Origin: Nitrospira sp.
Lineage (GTDB): Bacteria; Nitrospirota; Nitrospiria; Nitrospirales; Nitrospiraceae
NCBI GenBank assembly: GCA_024998595.1
Contig: JACOEK010000003.1
Location: forward strand, 186,001 to 250,000
Reading direction: 5' to 3'
DNA: 64,000 nucleotides
The notes under the pieces are model-generated. The model made no database searches. It saw nothing but the letters and a program-made list of their open reading frames with translations, and had not been told where the DNA came from. Positions 17,469 through 26,904 of the stretch are shown in pieces (within the stretch, counting starts at the first letter, position 1; every line of letters begins with the position of its first letter). A program made the translations under genes and the position numbers.

Positions 17469-20309
17469 ATGAACAGTCCGTCACAGTCGCGCGCTCATCA
17501 GTCCCAACCACCTACCGGGCTCACGCCCACTCCTGACGCGATGGGCCTCTTATGGGATGCCGTACCGCTGGGGATTTGTCTGCTCGCCTCGGATCAAACC
17601 GTCGTGTTCGTCAACCGGATGGCGGCCCGCCTACTCCGGCGGTCAGCAGCCGACTGTGCCGGAAAAATGTTTTCGAATCTCATTGGTCAGTCTTTCGAAA
17701 TGAATAACGCCTTGCACTCGACGGGGGTGCTGAAATTCCAAGCCGAGGCCGACTCCGCAGCCAATGAGGCCACAGACCACGATGCGGGAGAGGCGCCGGC
17801 TCTCACGGTGATCGAGTGGGAGCAACTGCTCCTTTCAGGAATTCCATCCGTCTCCACGCTCCTGACGCTCCGGGATATCACCAGGGAATGCGAACTGGAA
17901 CAGGATCGTGACCGGCTGGCCACCGTGGCCGAAGAAAGCCCCTACCCGATTGTGGAAATCGATCGGAATGGCAACATCCTCTACGTGAACCCCGCGATGG
18001 TGGAGGTCCTGTGCCGTTTTGGGTACGACCCGAACGGCAAACCGGATATTCTTCCCGACAATCTTCCTGCGCTTGTGGCCACCTGTCTCCTGGAAGGGCG
18101 GACGGTGAGTTCACAGGAGGTTGTGAGAGGCGAGGCCTGTTACAGCTGGACGCTGTGCCCGGTTCCCAGCAATCAACTTGTACGCGCCTATGGTATCGAC
18201 CTGGGGGAGGTACATGCGACACATCGCGCGCTGAACGCCACCGCCGATCATCTTCGCGAAAGCAACCGCCAACTGGATCAGGCGCTGCAGCAGGCGCAGG
18301 CGGCCGCACGAGCAAAGTCGTCGTTCCTCGCCATGATCACGCATGAGTTGCGCACGCCCATGAACGGGGTGATCGGCATGGCCAGCCTGTTGCTGGATAC
18401 ATCGCTGACTGAAGAGCAACGCTCCTTTACGCAAACCATTCAGCAATGCGGCGAAGCCCAGCTCTCCCTGATCAACGACGTGCTGGAATGCAGCAAAATC
18501 GAAGCCGGCAAACTGGAACTCGAGACGCTTGATTTTCAGCTCCGCACGACGGTGGAAGATGTGCTCTCTCAGTTTGCGGAGCGGGCGCAACGCAAAGGGC
18601 TGGAAATTACCGGCCTGGTTCACGCCGCCGTGCCCAATGCGTTACGCGGTGACCCCGGCCGGCTGCGCCAGGTATTAACAAACTTTGTGGGAAATGCGGT
18701 CAAATTTACCGAACAGGGAGAGGTCACGCTGCAGGCGTTCTTGGAGAGTGACACCCCGGCAGGAGTGATGATCAGGTTTGAAGTGACGGACTCCGGCATC
18801 GGCATCAGCGAAGAAATCCAGGGACGGCTGTTCCAGGCCTTTACCCAGGCTGACAGTTCCACGACACGCAAGTACGGCGGAACAGGACTCGGGCTGGCCA
18901 TCTCGAAACAACTCGTGGAGTTGATGGGCGGCACCGTCGGTCTCCGGAGCCGGCCCGGGGAAGGTACCACCTTCTGGTGTACGGCCCTGTTCCAGAAACA
19001 AGCCGTCTGTGCACCCGCGATCGTTCCCTCGGCAGAGCTGAGCGGTCGCCGCATCCTCATCGTGGACGACAATGAGTCGAATCGCACGATTCTCCATCAT
19101 TTGGTCTCGGGATGGGGTATGTACGACGGCCAGGCACGTAATGCCGCAGAGGCGATGGACATGCTGGAGCAGGCGGCGGCAAAGGGGGAACCCTACGATG
19201 CGGCCGTGCTGGATATGCTGATGCCCGGTAAGGATGGACTCCAATTGGCGCAGGACATCCGGGCTCACCAACAAGGGGCCGGCATTCGATTGGTGGTCCT
19301 GACATCGCTGATTCAGCCGGGTCATGCTGAACGAGCCCGCCGAGCGGGATTCACAGCCTACCTGACCAAACCGGTGCGCCATGATCAACTGCAAGGGTGT
19401 CTCCGCGTGGTGTTCGGGCTGCAGCAGAAGTCGCCGACCGCAACGATCGGGACGGGTAAGGGACAACCGATTGCACCGACCCTCATCACGCGGCACACGT
19501 TAGCCGAACAATCCCCACGACCGCGCATCCTGGTGGCCGAGGACAATGTGGTCAATCAGAAGCTGGCCGTTCGTATGTTGGACCGTCTCGGCTATCAACC
19601 TGACGTGGTATCCAATGGGCAGGAAGCCGTGACGGCCTTTGAACGGGAATCCTATGCGGCGATCGTCATGGATTGCCAGATGCCCACGATGGACGGCTAC
19701 GAAGCGACGAGGCTCATTCGTGCACACGAAGAGCGACCGGACGCGTCCCGGACTCGCGCGCACATTCCGATCATCGCCCTGACTGCGAATGCGTTGCCCG
19801 GCGATCGTGAACGATGCAAGGCCGCCGGGATGGACGACTATCTGACCAAGCCGGTGAAGACTGATGACCTCGGGCTCATCTTGCAACGATGGGCTCCCGT
19901 GAAAGCTGTGGTCGACGTGTCGCCCCCTCCCCCTCCTCGCGACATGAGCAAGACGGACTCGCATGTCTTCGACGCCAATGCCATGCTGGCGAATATCGGC
20001 GGAGATGCGGAACTATTCGATCAACTGATCCGACTGTTCCTGGATCGACACGGCATCATGATGAAGGAGATTGAGTCGGCCATCGGGCAGGCTGATGCCG
20101 CAGCGCTCGAGCGCGCCGCTCATAGTCTAAAAGGCACGGCTGGGAATCTCTGTGCACCCGATGTCGTATTGTTGGCCAGTCAGCTTGAAGCATCCGGACG
20201 GCTCGGAACGCTTACGGAAGCCCCCAGCCTGCTCGTCCGGTTGGATCGGACGGTACAGGAATTGGTGGCCGTCTTAACTCGTCAGATCAACCCAGCCGAT
20301 TCGCAGTAA
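17469..20309 (+). CDS. Cytoplasmic hybrid sensor histidine kinase (PAS-PAS-HisKA-HATPase-REC-REC-Hpt)
   Basis: 946 residues with no transmembrane segment. Two PAS-like regions (about 25-130 and 150-250) lead into the HisKA box [19 protein letters not shown] (His near 293) and an HATPase domain ([16 protein letters not shown]). Two receiver domains follow ([10 protein letters not shown] near 528 with [18 protein letters not shown] near 685 with VMDCQMP), then a C-terminal Hpt domain ([11 protein letters not shown] near 883). This is a BarA/ArcB-like phosphorelay protein. It starts 2 bp after the HD-GYP stop, so its output may be linked to c-di-GMP turnover. Confidence 0.9.
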   Translation: MNSPSQSRAHQSQPPTGLTPTPDAMGLLWDAVPLGICLLASDQTVVFVNRMAARLLRRSAADCAGKMFSNLIGQSFEMNNALHSTGVLKFQAEADSAANEATDHDAGEAPALTVIEWEQLLLSGIPSVSTLLTLRDITRECELEQDRDRLATVAEESPYPIVEIDRNGNILYVNPAMVEVLCRFGYDPNGKPDILPDNLPALVATCLLEGRTVSSQEVVRGEACYSWTLCPVPSNQLVRAYGIDLGEVHATHRALNATADHLRESNRQLDQALQQAQAAARAKSSFLAMITHELRTPMNGVIGMASLLLDTSLTEEQRSFTQTIQQCGEAQLSLINDVLECSKIEAGKLELETLDFQLRTTVEDVLSQFAERAQRKGLEITGLVHAAVPNALRGDPGRLRQVLTNFVGNAVKFTEQGEVTLQAFLESDTPAGVMIRFEVTDSGIGISEEIQGRLFQAFTQADSSTTRKYGGTGLGLAISKQLVELMGGTVGLRSRPGEGTTFWCTALFQKQAVCAPAIVPSAELSGRRILIVDDNESNRTILHHLVSGWGMYDGQARNAAEAMDMLEQAAAKGEPYDAAVLDMLMPGKDGLQLAQDIRAHQQGAGIRLVVLTSLIQPGHAERARRAGFTAYLTKPVRHDQLQGCLRVVFGLQQKSPTATIGTGKGQPIAPTLITRHTLAEQSPRPRILVAEDNVVNQKLAVRMLDRLGYQPDVVSNGQEAVTAFERESYAAIVMDCQMPTMDGYEATRLIRAHEERPDASRTRAHIPIIALTANALPGDRERCKAAGMDDYLTKPVKTDDLGLILQRWAPVKAVVDVSPPPPPRDMSKTDSHVFDANAMLANIGGDAELFDQLIRLFLDRHGIMMKEIESAIGQADAAALERAAHSLKGTAGNLCAPDVVLLASQLEASGRLGTLTEAPSLLVRLDRTVQELVAVLTRQINPADSQ

Positions 20310-20426
20310 CTCTTTTCGCGTAACCCACAGAGACAGACGAACGTAGATTCCGCCCTCGCGCATTCCGTACGTGGCACAATGCATCCTGGGCCGATGCGAA
20401 GGCTGAGGAAGACTTGGACTTGCGTG

Positions 20427-20906
20427 TTAGCGGGCCGAGGCGTGCAGGGACTGAGAAGGCGACTGACTGGGCATTGCAGGAGCAGCAGCAAACAGCGGAT
20501 AGCGGGTCGGCAGATCCTCCGCCAACACCAATTGCTTGCACAGTCTGGTGCGGTGATTCATCACCAGCGGGCCACGCAGATTGGCCGTCACTCCGGTCGG
20601 ATCATCGGACGGGATCGTCAGTATCGTGACGACGGATAATTCGTCGTTGTCCTGTTTCTGAATCTCAATCAATGCGTCCGTGGTGATTGTGATCTGGTAA
20701 TCGGGTTTGAAAATTGCCGGATCGAGAATGACGAACGCGAGTTGCGGTTCCTCGACGCATTGTAACCACTTAAACGGCGCATCCGTGTCATGGTCGAGCA
20801 TGACGTATTTGGTCCAGTCGGGAAATCCCAGGATACCGGATGGAAACACCAACAGCGTGTCGTCATTCACCTCGAAGGTCCCGAATCTGGTCGACTGACA
20901 CTTCAT
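20427..20906 (-). CDS. fliW: Flagellar assembly factor FliW
   Basis: 159 residues with the FliW pattern: RFGTFEVNDDTLLVFPSGILGFPDWTKYV at the N-terminus and FVILDPAIFKPDY in the middle. FliW binds flagellin and antagonises CsrA, coupling flagellin levels to translation. It follows csrA by 9 bp, the usual csrA-fliW partnership. Convergent with the hybrid kinase gene. Confidence 0.92.
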   Translation of the reverse strand: MKCQSTRFGTFEVNDDTLLVFPSGILGFPDWTKYVMLDHDTDAPFKWLQCVEEPQLAFVILDPAIFKPDYQITITTDALIEIQKQDNDELSVVTILTIPSDDPTGVTANLRGPLVMNHRTRLCKQLVLAEDLPTRYPLFAAAPAMPSQSPSQSLHASAR

Positions 20907-20915
20907 GAATGGTTC

Positions 20916-21161
20916 TCAGCCCCCTCGGCGCCCGGTTTTATTGGATAGTTGCCGAAACGCTTCCAGAGGAATGACTCCGGGCCCCGCGGCAATGCGATTC
21001 TCGTCTTGAATCCGCGCATGCACTTCATCGCGATGTACTTGCACGTTGGGAGGCGCTTCGATCCCCAGTCTGACCTGCCCGCCTTTGATGCCGAGCACCA
21101 CGATGCGGACATCGGGACCGATGGTGACGCCCTCTCCCCGGCGTCGTGTTAAGACCAGCAT
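20916..21161 (-). CDS. csrA: Carbon storage regulator CsrA
   Basis: 81 residues beginning MLVLTRRRGEGVTIGPDV and continuing VVLGIKGGQVRLGIEAP, the invariant CsrA core with an RNA-binding VHRDEV segment. It is a small RNA-binding translational repressor. The tail after residue 60 is slightly longer than in the E. coli protein (61 residues), as in other FliW-partnered CsrA proteins. A sigma-28-like site precedes it. Confidence 0.95.
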   Translation of the reverse strand: MLVLTRRRGEGVTIGPDVRIVVLGIKGGQVRLGIEAPPNVQVHRDEVHARIQDENRIAAGPGVIPLEAFRQLSNKTGRRGG

Positions 21162-21200
21162 ACAAGCCTTCCTTGGCGTGTGAATACGGGTACATTGGGT

Positions 21201-21228
21201 ATATCGGTTGCGGTGAGAGTGAACTTGA
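21201..21228 (-). promoter_or_regulatory. Sigma-28-like promoter of csrA-fliW
   Basis: TCAAGTTC-N12-ACCGATAT on the minus strand in the 74-bp gap between flgL and csrA. The -35 octamer matches TAAAGTTT at six positions and the -10 keeps CCGATA. Confidence 0.45.
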
Positions 21229-21235
21229 GTGTTGG

Positions 21236-22126
21236 TTACGGGAGATAGTTGAGTAACGAGGAATCAAAAATCTTGCTGAACGTCTGGCTGGCAGCCTGCA
21301 CCGCGACTTGCTGAAGGCTCAGCTGGCTGATGGCCGTTGCGAGGTCGGCATCCTGATTGTCGGAGATGGCCTTCGAGATGGTCAGCGTCGCCGTATCCAG
21401 CGCATCGTGGGTGACTTGCAGGCGGTTTGCCAACGCCCCGACCGTTCCCTGCGCATCGCTGATCTGTGCCGTGGCCAGATCGAGGTTGCCGATTCCGGCT
21501 TGAATGCCCGAGCGATTGTTGCTTTCGAGCGCCGTGAGCAGGTCCCTGAGCGAATCGAACATGTTCGTGGTCGCGCCGGTGAAAATGCTACTTCCGGGAA
21601 CGAGGATTTGTACGGTCTGATTTTCGCCGACGGCGATGGATTGGGTTTCGGTATTACCCTGATAGGTCACCGTATCGCCTGTGGTAATGACGTAGGGCGT
21701 GACATTGGTTTTCGTCCCGCCGAAGACCGCCTGCCCCGCCACTTCCGTATTGCCAAGCTGGACCAACTGCCGTTGGAGTTGGCGGACCTCCTTGGCGATA
21801 GATTGGCGTCCTTCTGCGGAGGTCGTATCGCTGCTGGCTTGAATGGTCAGCTCGCGTACCCGTGTAATAAGATTCTGGACCTGCCCCAGCGCCTGGTCGG
21901 CAGCGTTGACCCGGGAGGTCCCGAAATCGATATTACGAATCCATTGCTTGGTCTGGGAAAGCGCGGATTTGTCGAGCACGATCTGGCCATACGAACTCGG
22001 ATCGTCTTCGGGAGTGGAGACCCGCCTCTGGCTGGAGACCTGCTCCTGCGAGGTCAGCATTTGCAGGCGGGAGCGTTGGAGATTGCCAAGCAGGGTGTTA
22101 TACATCTGTTGGTCGGCGACTCTCAT
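21236..22126 (-). CDS. flgL: Flagellar hook-filament junction protein FlgL (HAP3)
   Basis: 296 residues. The start MRVADQQMYNTLLGNLQRSRLQMLTSQEQVSSQRRVSTPEDDP is the conserved FlgL N-terminal coiled coil, and the C-terminal helix (AISQLSLQQVAVQAASQTFSKI) is flagellin-like. It forms the junction between FlgK and the filament. It follows flgK by 31 bp. Confidence 0.95.
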   Translation of the reverse strand: MRVADQQMYNTLLGNLQRSRLQMLTSQEQVSSQRRVSTPEDDPSSYGQIVLDKSALSQTKQWIRNIDFGTSRVNAADQALGQVQNLITRVRELTIQASSDTTSAEGRQSIAKEVRQLQRQLVQLGNTEVAGQAVFGGTKTNVTPYVITTGDTVTYQGNTETQSIAVGENQTVQILVPGSSIFTGATTNMFDSLRDLLTALESNNRSGIQAGIGNLDLATAQISDAQGTVGALANRLQVTHDALDTATLTISKAISDNQDADLATAISQLSLQQVAVQAASQTFSKIFDSSLLNYLP

Positions 22127-22157
22127 AGTCCCTGCTCCCGGTGAAATGACAAGACGG

Positions 22158-23552
22158 TTACCGCTTCAACGACAAGATCGTCTGCAGCATCTCGTCGCTG
22201 GTGGTGATCAGCTTCGAAGCGGCCTGGAACGCACGCTGATACTTCAACAAATTGATGAGCTCTTCGTCCATCGAGACGCCGGAGACTTCCGCCCGGTGAG
22301 CCAGCAATTGATCGTGGAGAATCTCCTGCCCTTGCAGGTCACGGGTGGCCCCTTGAAGGGTGGCGCCGAAGCTGCCGGACATGGCGCTGTAGTAGCCTTG
22401 AAAGGTCGTATTCCCCAAGCCCGCGACTGAGGCCGTTTGTAGGTTGGCCAGGGCGAGAGCATTGACGTTGTTACCGGGCACGCCGGCGGCTGTTGAGGAG
22501 GCGGCGATTTTTTGCCGATCCGTCAACGCCATGCTGATCGTGCCGGCCGTGGTCCCTGTGGCCGTGAAGAAATCCTGTGTGGTGGATCCATCCAATCCAT
22601 AACCGGCTCGGTGCTGAGTATTCACTTGCGAGACGAGTTGCGACGCAATGGTATCCAGAGAGGTTTGCAGGCCCGCTGCAGTGGTATCCCGCGCATCGAG
22701 CAGACCCTTGAGACGGCCGCCGCTGATCGACGAGGTGAGATCCGTGTTGGGGCCGGTCCCGCCGTCGTACATCACGTCGAGCAATCCGCCATTGGTCGTA
22801 TCGGGAACGCCGGTCAGTTTGTAGGCCCTCTGCTCTGTCACGAGAGTTTGTCCGACCCCGACAAACACGGTGACCTGCCCAGTTGCATCTTCTATCGAAG
22901 AAATATCCACCAGTCCGGCGAGGTCATTCAGGAAGCGGCCGCGTTGGTCCCGCAGATCATTGGCCTGCTGTCCACTCACTTCGGTCAGTTTGATCTGGGC
23001 ATTCAGGTCAGCGATTTTGCTCGCCAGCGCATTGATGTCATTGATCCCGCTCCCGATTTGTCCATCCAGGGAGATCCGTTGCGCCGAGAGTTGTGATGAG
23101 GCCTGGTTTAACTGTTTTGTCAGCCCGTCGGCCTTCGTTAGGAGCACCGTGCGCGCAGTCAGATCGGCCGGATTGGTCGCCACGTCCTGCCAGGCCTTGA
23201 AGAATTCGTTGAGCCCCGCCGCAATACCTTGGTCATTCGCATCGTTAAAGAGGATTTGAATTTGCGACAGGGCCTTCTGTGACGCGCCGAACTGCCCGAC
23301 CCGCTCATTTGAATTCATGAGTTGTTGTTCAACAAAACTGTCGACGGAGCGCCGGATTTCCGATACCTGGACGCCGGTTCCGATCTGACCAGGGCGTCCG
23401 TTTTCCGGGAGGGATTCGGTCAGGATCGCCTCCTGGCGTGAATAGCCAGGGGTACTGACATTGGCGATGTTCTGCCCGGTGACGGACATCGCGCGCTGAA
23501 AACTGGCCAGCGCGTTGGAGCCCATACCGAATAATCCGTTCAGTCCCGACAT
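22158..23552 (-). CDS. flgK: Flagellar hook-associated protein FlgK (HAP1)
   Basis: 464 residues. The N-terminal rod/hook motif (ALASFQRAMSVTGQNIANVSTPGYSRQEA) and the C-terminal FlgG-like helix (INLLKYQRAFQAASKLITTSDEMLQTIL) mark FlgK. Length is near the lower end for the family. Joins the hook to the FlgL ring, outside the cell. Lies in the flgM-flgN-flgK-flgL operon. Confidence 0.95.
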   Translation of the reverse strand: MSGLNGLFGMGSNALASFQRAMSVTGQNIANVSTPGYSRQEAILTESLPENGRPGQIGTGVQVSEIRRSVDSFVEQQLMNSNERVGQFGASQKALSQIQILFNDANDQGIAAGLNEFFKAWQDVATNPADLTARTVLLTKADGLTKQLNQASSQLSAQRISLDGQIGSGINDINALASKIADLNAQIKLTEVSGQQANDLRDQRGRFLNDLAGLVDISSIEDATGQVTVFVGVGQTLVTEQRAYKLTGVPDTTNGGLLDVMYDGGTGPNTDLTSSISGGRLKGLLDARDTTAAGLQTSLDTIASQLVSQVNTQHRAGYGLDGSTTQDFFTATGTTAGTISMALTDRQKIAASSTAAGVPGNNVNALALANLQTASVAGLGNTTFQGYYSAMSGSFGATLQGATRDLQGQEILHDQLLAHRAEVSGVSMDEELINLLKYQRAFQAASKLITTSDEMLQTILSLKR

Positions 23553-23563
23553 ATCACCACACG

Positions 23564-24013
23564 TTATCCTTTGGCTCTCACCAGGCCGGCTCCGGACGCC
23601 ACCGCTGTGCCGGACGACGAATAGAGTGCAGCAGACTCCGGGGACCGTTGCCAGCGTTTGAGGGCACCGTGCAAGAATTCAAGCGACTGTCCGATGAGTG
23701 CTGCATTGAATCGATTCAATCGATCAGTCTCGCCAATAGCCACAATCAACTTGGCCTCCAGCGTCGTACGGCCGGCGGTAGAACGCTCCGACTGTTCTGC
23801 CGCGGATCGATCACGCCGTTGTTGTTCCAGATCTCGAATCTCATCGAGAAGTTGAGCTTTCCGCATGGTGACGGAAGTGAACTGACCGAAGGACAGGGAA
23901 CGAATGGCGTCCTGTTCCTCCAGCAGCAAGGATTGGAACGCGAGCATCTTGTCGAGCATGCCCTGGATAAGCAGGTCTGACTCAGTCTGAGTGGATTGCG
24001 AGAGGGTCGACAC
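23564..24013 (-). CDS. flgN: FlgN-type export chaperone
   Basis: 149 residues, GTG start at 24013 with GAGGAAG upstream. Predominantly helical with the FlgN pattern (LLEEQDAIRSLSFGQFTSVTMRKAQLLDEIRDLEQQRR). Chaperone for FlgK and FlgL; its position between flgM and flgK is the classic one. Sequence conservation is weak, so the call leans on context. Confidence 0.82.
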   Translation of the reverse strand: MSTLSQSTQTESDLLIQGMLDKMLAFQSLLLEEQDAIRSLSFGQFTSVTMRKAQLLDEIRDLEQQRRDRSAAEQSERSTAGRTTLEAKLIVAIGETDRLNRFNAALIGQSLEFLHGALKRWQRSPESAALYSSSGTAVASGAGLVRAKG

Positions 24014-24088
24014 CGTGCTTCCTCCTCGACAGTGAAATGGCAGCCTACGAGGACAGCGAGCGAAGGGTCGAGCCGGTGAAGCGACTCG

Positions 24089-24394
24089 TTACAGGACCGC
24101 GTCCGTCAAGACGTTACGAATGATGGCATCCGCAACCTTTTTGCCGTCGACGTTATACGTGCCCCCTTCGACTGACTGCTGGATCTGTCCAACTCTGGCA
24201 TCACGCTCGTGATCCGGCTGTTCTGCCGCGGCTCTAAGGCGCTGGAGTTCCTTCGCCCGCTCTGAAATCTGCACGCGATCTTGCGACTGCGTGGCCTGAG
24301 AAGCGTTTTTCTTGTTGTGTGTCCGATCAGTCTCTTGAACGCCTAAGAGAATCTTCGCGAGATCTGCGGCCCGGCCATTATTTGAGATCTCCAT
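24089..24394 (-). CDS. flgM: Anti-sigma-28 factor FlgM
   Basis: 101 residues with the FlgM pattern: DRVQISERAKELQRL in the middle and VEGGTYNVDGKKVADAIIRNVL at the C-terminus, which binds FliA. It holds FliA inactive until exported through the finished hook-basal body. The N-terminus is disordered and Asn/Gln-rich. Preceded by the best sigma-28-like promoter of the window, giving feedback control. Confidence 0.93.
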   Translation of the reverse strand: MEISNNGRAADLAKILLGVQETDRTHNKKNASQATQSQDRVQISERAKELQRLRAAAEQPDHERDARVGQIQQSVEGGTYNVDGKKVADAIIRNVLTDAVL

Positions 24395-24451
24395 GACTGC
24401 TTCTCCTCCCCTTTGCAGGGTGTTCCGTAGGCTTTTCCCTAGTCGAGTACT

Positions 24452-24479
24452 CTATCGGCGAGGTCAGCCGGGAACTTTA
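24452..24479 (-). promoter_or_regulatory. Sigma-28 promoter of flgM-flgN-flgK-flgL
   Basis: TAAAGTTC-N12-GCCGATAG on the minus strand: seven of eight in both octamers of the FliA consensus. Start of transcription is expected about 50 bp before flgM. The spacer is one base longer than the E. coli 11-bp spacer. Confidence 0.7.
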
Positions 24480-24494
24480 GGAGAAACGGTCGTT

Positions 24495-24815
24495 TTATTT
24501 GTTTTTTTCCACGTACGCATCCACAAAGGCCGTGAGGCCGATTCCTCCCGCCTGGGTCGCCAGTTTGGCAATCTCCTGGTCGTAAAAGGAGTACCAGACC
24601 TGCTCCGACTTCCTGTCCAAAAGGCCTTTCGGAACAGTTTCTCTCATTTTTCCAATGAGATGCGAAATAAAGTAGGCTTCGAACTCTTGTCCGGCTTTAT
24701 GCATGGCGTCAGCGGACTTTTGCCCCTGCCCTTGCACACGGTCGAGGCCTGCAGGCTGGGTGGCATTCATTTGGGCTAGATCAAGCTGGCCGCTCAGCAG
24801 ATTCTTAATATCCAT
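24495..24815 (-). CDS. flgJ: Rod-binding protein FlgJ (N-terminal domain only)
   Basis: 106 residues matching the rod-capping domain of FlgJ (AGQEFEAYFISHLIGKMRETVPKG, WYSFYDQEIAKLATQAGGIGL). The C-terminal peptidoglycan hydrolase domain of enterobacterial FlgJ is absent, as is normal for single-domain FlgJ proteins outside gamma-proteobacteria. A separate muramidase must open the cell wall. Last gene of the flgF operon. Confidence 0.92.
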   Translation of the reverse strand: MDIKNLLSGQLDLAQMNATQPAGLDRVQGQGQKSADAMHKAGQEFEAYFISHLIGKMRETVPKGLLDRKSEQVWYSFYDQEIAKLATQAGGIGLTAFVDAYVEKNK

Positions 24816-24832
24816 AATGGGTCAGGCCTCTC

Positions 24833-26143
24833 TTACACAATCTCAAGATTCGCTTGAAGTGCTCCGGCTGAACGCAGTGCCGAGAGAATGGCGACCAAGT
24901 CGCGCGGTGTCACGCCGACCGCGTTGAGTGCGCGGACAACCTCTCCGAGCGTCACCGTTTGATCGACCACGATCAAGCGCGATTGCTCCTCGGCCACATC
25001 GGTTTGCACATCGGGAGTCACCGTTGTTTGGCCTTGGGTGGAACCGATCAAGGGCGCGGGTGGCTGTGACACGTTCAATGTATTCTTCACGGAGATGGTG
25101 AGGTTGCCATGCGAGATGGCGCAGGTGGAGAGGCGCACATGTTCTCCCAGCACCACCGTGCCGGTGCGTTCATTCACCACCACCTTGGCCGCAACATCCA
25201 CACTCACATCCAACCCTTCCATTGTGGCAATGTACTCCACGACCCGCCCCTGGAAGGTCGAAGGCAACGTGGTCTTGACGAGGCCGGCATTGACCGGAAC
25301 GGCCGTGCCCTTTCCAAAGGTCCCGTCGATGGCCTCGGCGGTGCGAATGGCGGTGGTGAAATCAGGATGCCGCAAGAGGACCGACACGGTATCCCACGTA
25401 TCGATATCGACCACCAATTCTTTTTCGACGATGGCGCCCGCCGGTACGACCCCGGCGGCCTGGTGATTCTTCGTGACTGTGGCGCCGCCAGCGCCGCCGG
25501 TTCCGCCTAAAAACCCGCCGATGGAGACCGGCCCTTGAGCCACGGCAAAGACTTGCTGGTTCGGCGCCTTCAGCGGCGTCAGGAGCAAGGTACCGCCTTG
25601 GAGACTCTTCGCATTCGCCATGGAAGACACTACCGCGTCCAACGTCATGCCCGGTTTGACAAACGGCGGAAGTTTGGCGGTGACCATTACCGACGCGATA
25701 TTTCTCGTGAGCAACTGAATCGGATCGATCACCAGATTGATGCCCATCTTGTTCAACATGGACATCATGGCCTGAATGGTGAACTGACCGCCGATGACCT
25801 GGTCACCCGTGCGATCCAGACCAACCACCAGTCCGTATCCGATCAACTGGTTTTCCCGCACGCCTTCGATGGTCGCGACATCCTTGACGCGTACGGCATG
25901 GGCCAACGAGGCACTGAACAACGAGATCGTCAGAAATGCCAGCATGCCCACAGCGGTGCGGCGAAACCAGGGGCTCATCTGCTGGCGGGGCTCCGCTGCC
26001 GACGCTGGTTTCGGAGGAGGCGGCGTCCATGGACGGACCATGAGTTCCGGATCCATCGACGGCGTCCGAAGGACCCCGCTCGACAGCATGAGACGAAAAC
26101 ACTGAATGATCATCGCTCGTTGTTGCTTCCGCGGCCTCGTCAT
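24833..26143 (-). CDS. flgI: Flagellar P-ring protein FlgI
   Basis: 436 residues with the ATG at 26143, which has a GGAG site 7 bases upstream. The mature FlgI begins after LFSASLAHA (VRVKDVATIEGVRENQLIGYGLVVGLDRTGD) and ends DLVAILSALRSAGALQANLEIV. FlgI forms the periplasmic P ring. The signal peptide starts at the internal Met at 25978 (MSPWFRRTAVGMLAFL), which would give the family's usual 381 residues but has a poor ribosome site. Another start at 26188 overlaps the flgH stop (TAATG). The 55-residue Pro-rich extension is therefore uncertain. Confidence 0.9.
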   Translation of the reverse strand: MTRPRKQQRAMIIQCFRLMLSSGVLRTPSMDPELMVRPWTPPPPKPASAAEPRQQMSPWFRRTAVGMLAFLTISLFSASLAHAVRVKDVATIEGVRENQLIGYGLVVGLDRTGDQVIGGQFTIQAMMSMLNKMGINLVIDPIQLLTRNIASVMVTAKLPPFVKPGMTLDAVVSSMANAKSLQGGTLLLTPLKAPNQQVFAVAQGPVSIGGFLGGTGGAGGATVTKNHQAAGVVPAGAIVEKELVVDIDTWDTVSVLLRHPDFTTAIRTAEAIDGTFGKGTAVPVNAGLVKTTLPSTFQGRVVEYIATMEGLDVSVDVAAKVVVNERTGTVVLGEHVRLSTCAISHGNLTISVKNTLNVSQPPAPLIGSTQGQTTVTPDVQTDVAEEQSRLIVVDQTVTLGEVVRALNAVGVTPRDLVAILSALRSAGALQANLEIV

Positions 26144-26187
26144 GGTGACTCCTGTCTCGCTCTTGTTCGCCGTGACTATTTGCGTCA

Positions 26188-26904
26188 TTAAAAGGGATAG
26201 ACCCAGTCCAGAATCCTGACGAACCAGCCCGGACGCTGCACGTCGTCCACCACTCCCAGGCCGGAGTATTCGATTTTGGCATCGGCAATGGCGCTCGATT
26301 GCACGGTGTTCTTGGTGTTGACGTCGACCCGTCGGACGATGCCGGCGATCGTCATGATCTGCCGCTCCGAATTGACGGTGACTTCGCGCCGTCCTTCGAT
26401 CCGCAAATCGCCGTTGGGTAGCACCTCGGTCACAATGGCTGAGATGGTGCCGGTCAAGGTGTCTTCGCGATTGGTGGCGCCTTTTCCACCGAACTTGTTT
26501 TTGGCGCTGGCGTCGATACCGAATCCTCGCTTGGCTTCTCCCCCGAGCCGGATACCCGGAAGCCCGAGGTAGCCCATGCCTGTGCCGCCGATCCCATTCG
26601 ACACCGTGGAATCTTTTTCCGCGCTGGTGTCCGCGCTCTTCGAACCCTTGTGTTTTTCGGAGATCAGAATCGTGATGATGTCGCCGGCGCGCATGGCGCG
26701 CAGGTCTTCATAGAGATAGGCCCGCCCGTTTTCCTCCTGCCACAGCGAACCGGTCGTCTTGGGAGGCGGCATTTTGGCCAGCTCCGCCTTCGCAGGCTTC
26801 GCAGCAGACGAACTCGAACAGCCGGACAGCAGGCAGAGAGCGAGCCCACAGAGGAGGAATCCGAACTTCTGGTACTGAGCGAATGACTGGTTAGAAGCTA
26901 ACAC
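26188..26904 (-). CDS. flgH: Flagellar L-ring lipoprotein FlgH
   Basis: 238 residues from the GTG at 26904, chosen for the GGGAG site and because it places a lipoprotein signal peptide at the N-terminus (LLCGLALCLLSGC, acylated Cys29). The FlgH core is clear: SLWQEENGRAYLYEDLRAMRAGDIITILI and the C-terminal GIVRRVDVNTKNTVQSSAIADAKIEYSG. It forms the outer-membrane L ring. Overlaps flgA by 14 bp. Confidence 0.93.
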   Translation of the reverse strand: MLASNQSFAQYQKFGFLLCGLALCLLSGCSSSSAAKPAKAELAKMPPPKTTGSLWQEENGRAYLYEDLRAMRAGDIITILISEKHKGSKSADTSAEKDSTVSNGIGGTGMGYLGLPGIRLGGEAKRGFGIDASAKNKFGGKGATNREDTLTGTISAIVTEVLPNGDLRIEGRREVTVNSERQIMTIAGIVRRVDVNTKNTVQSSAIADAKIEYSGLGVVDDVQRPGWFVRILDWVYPF

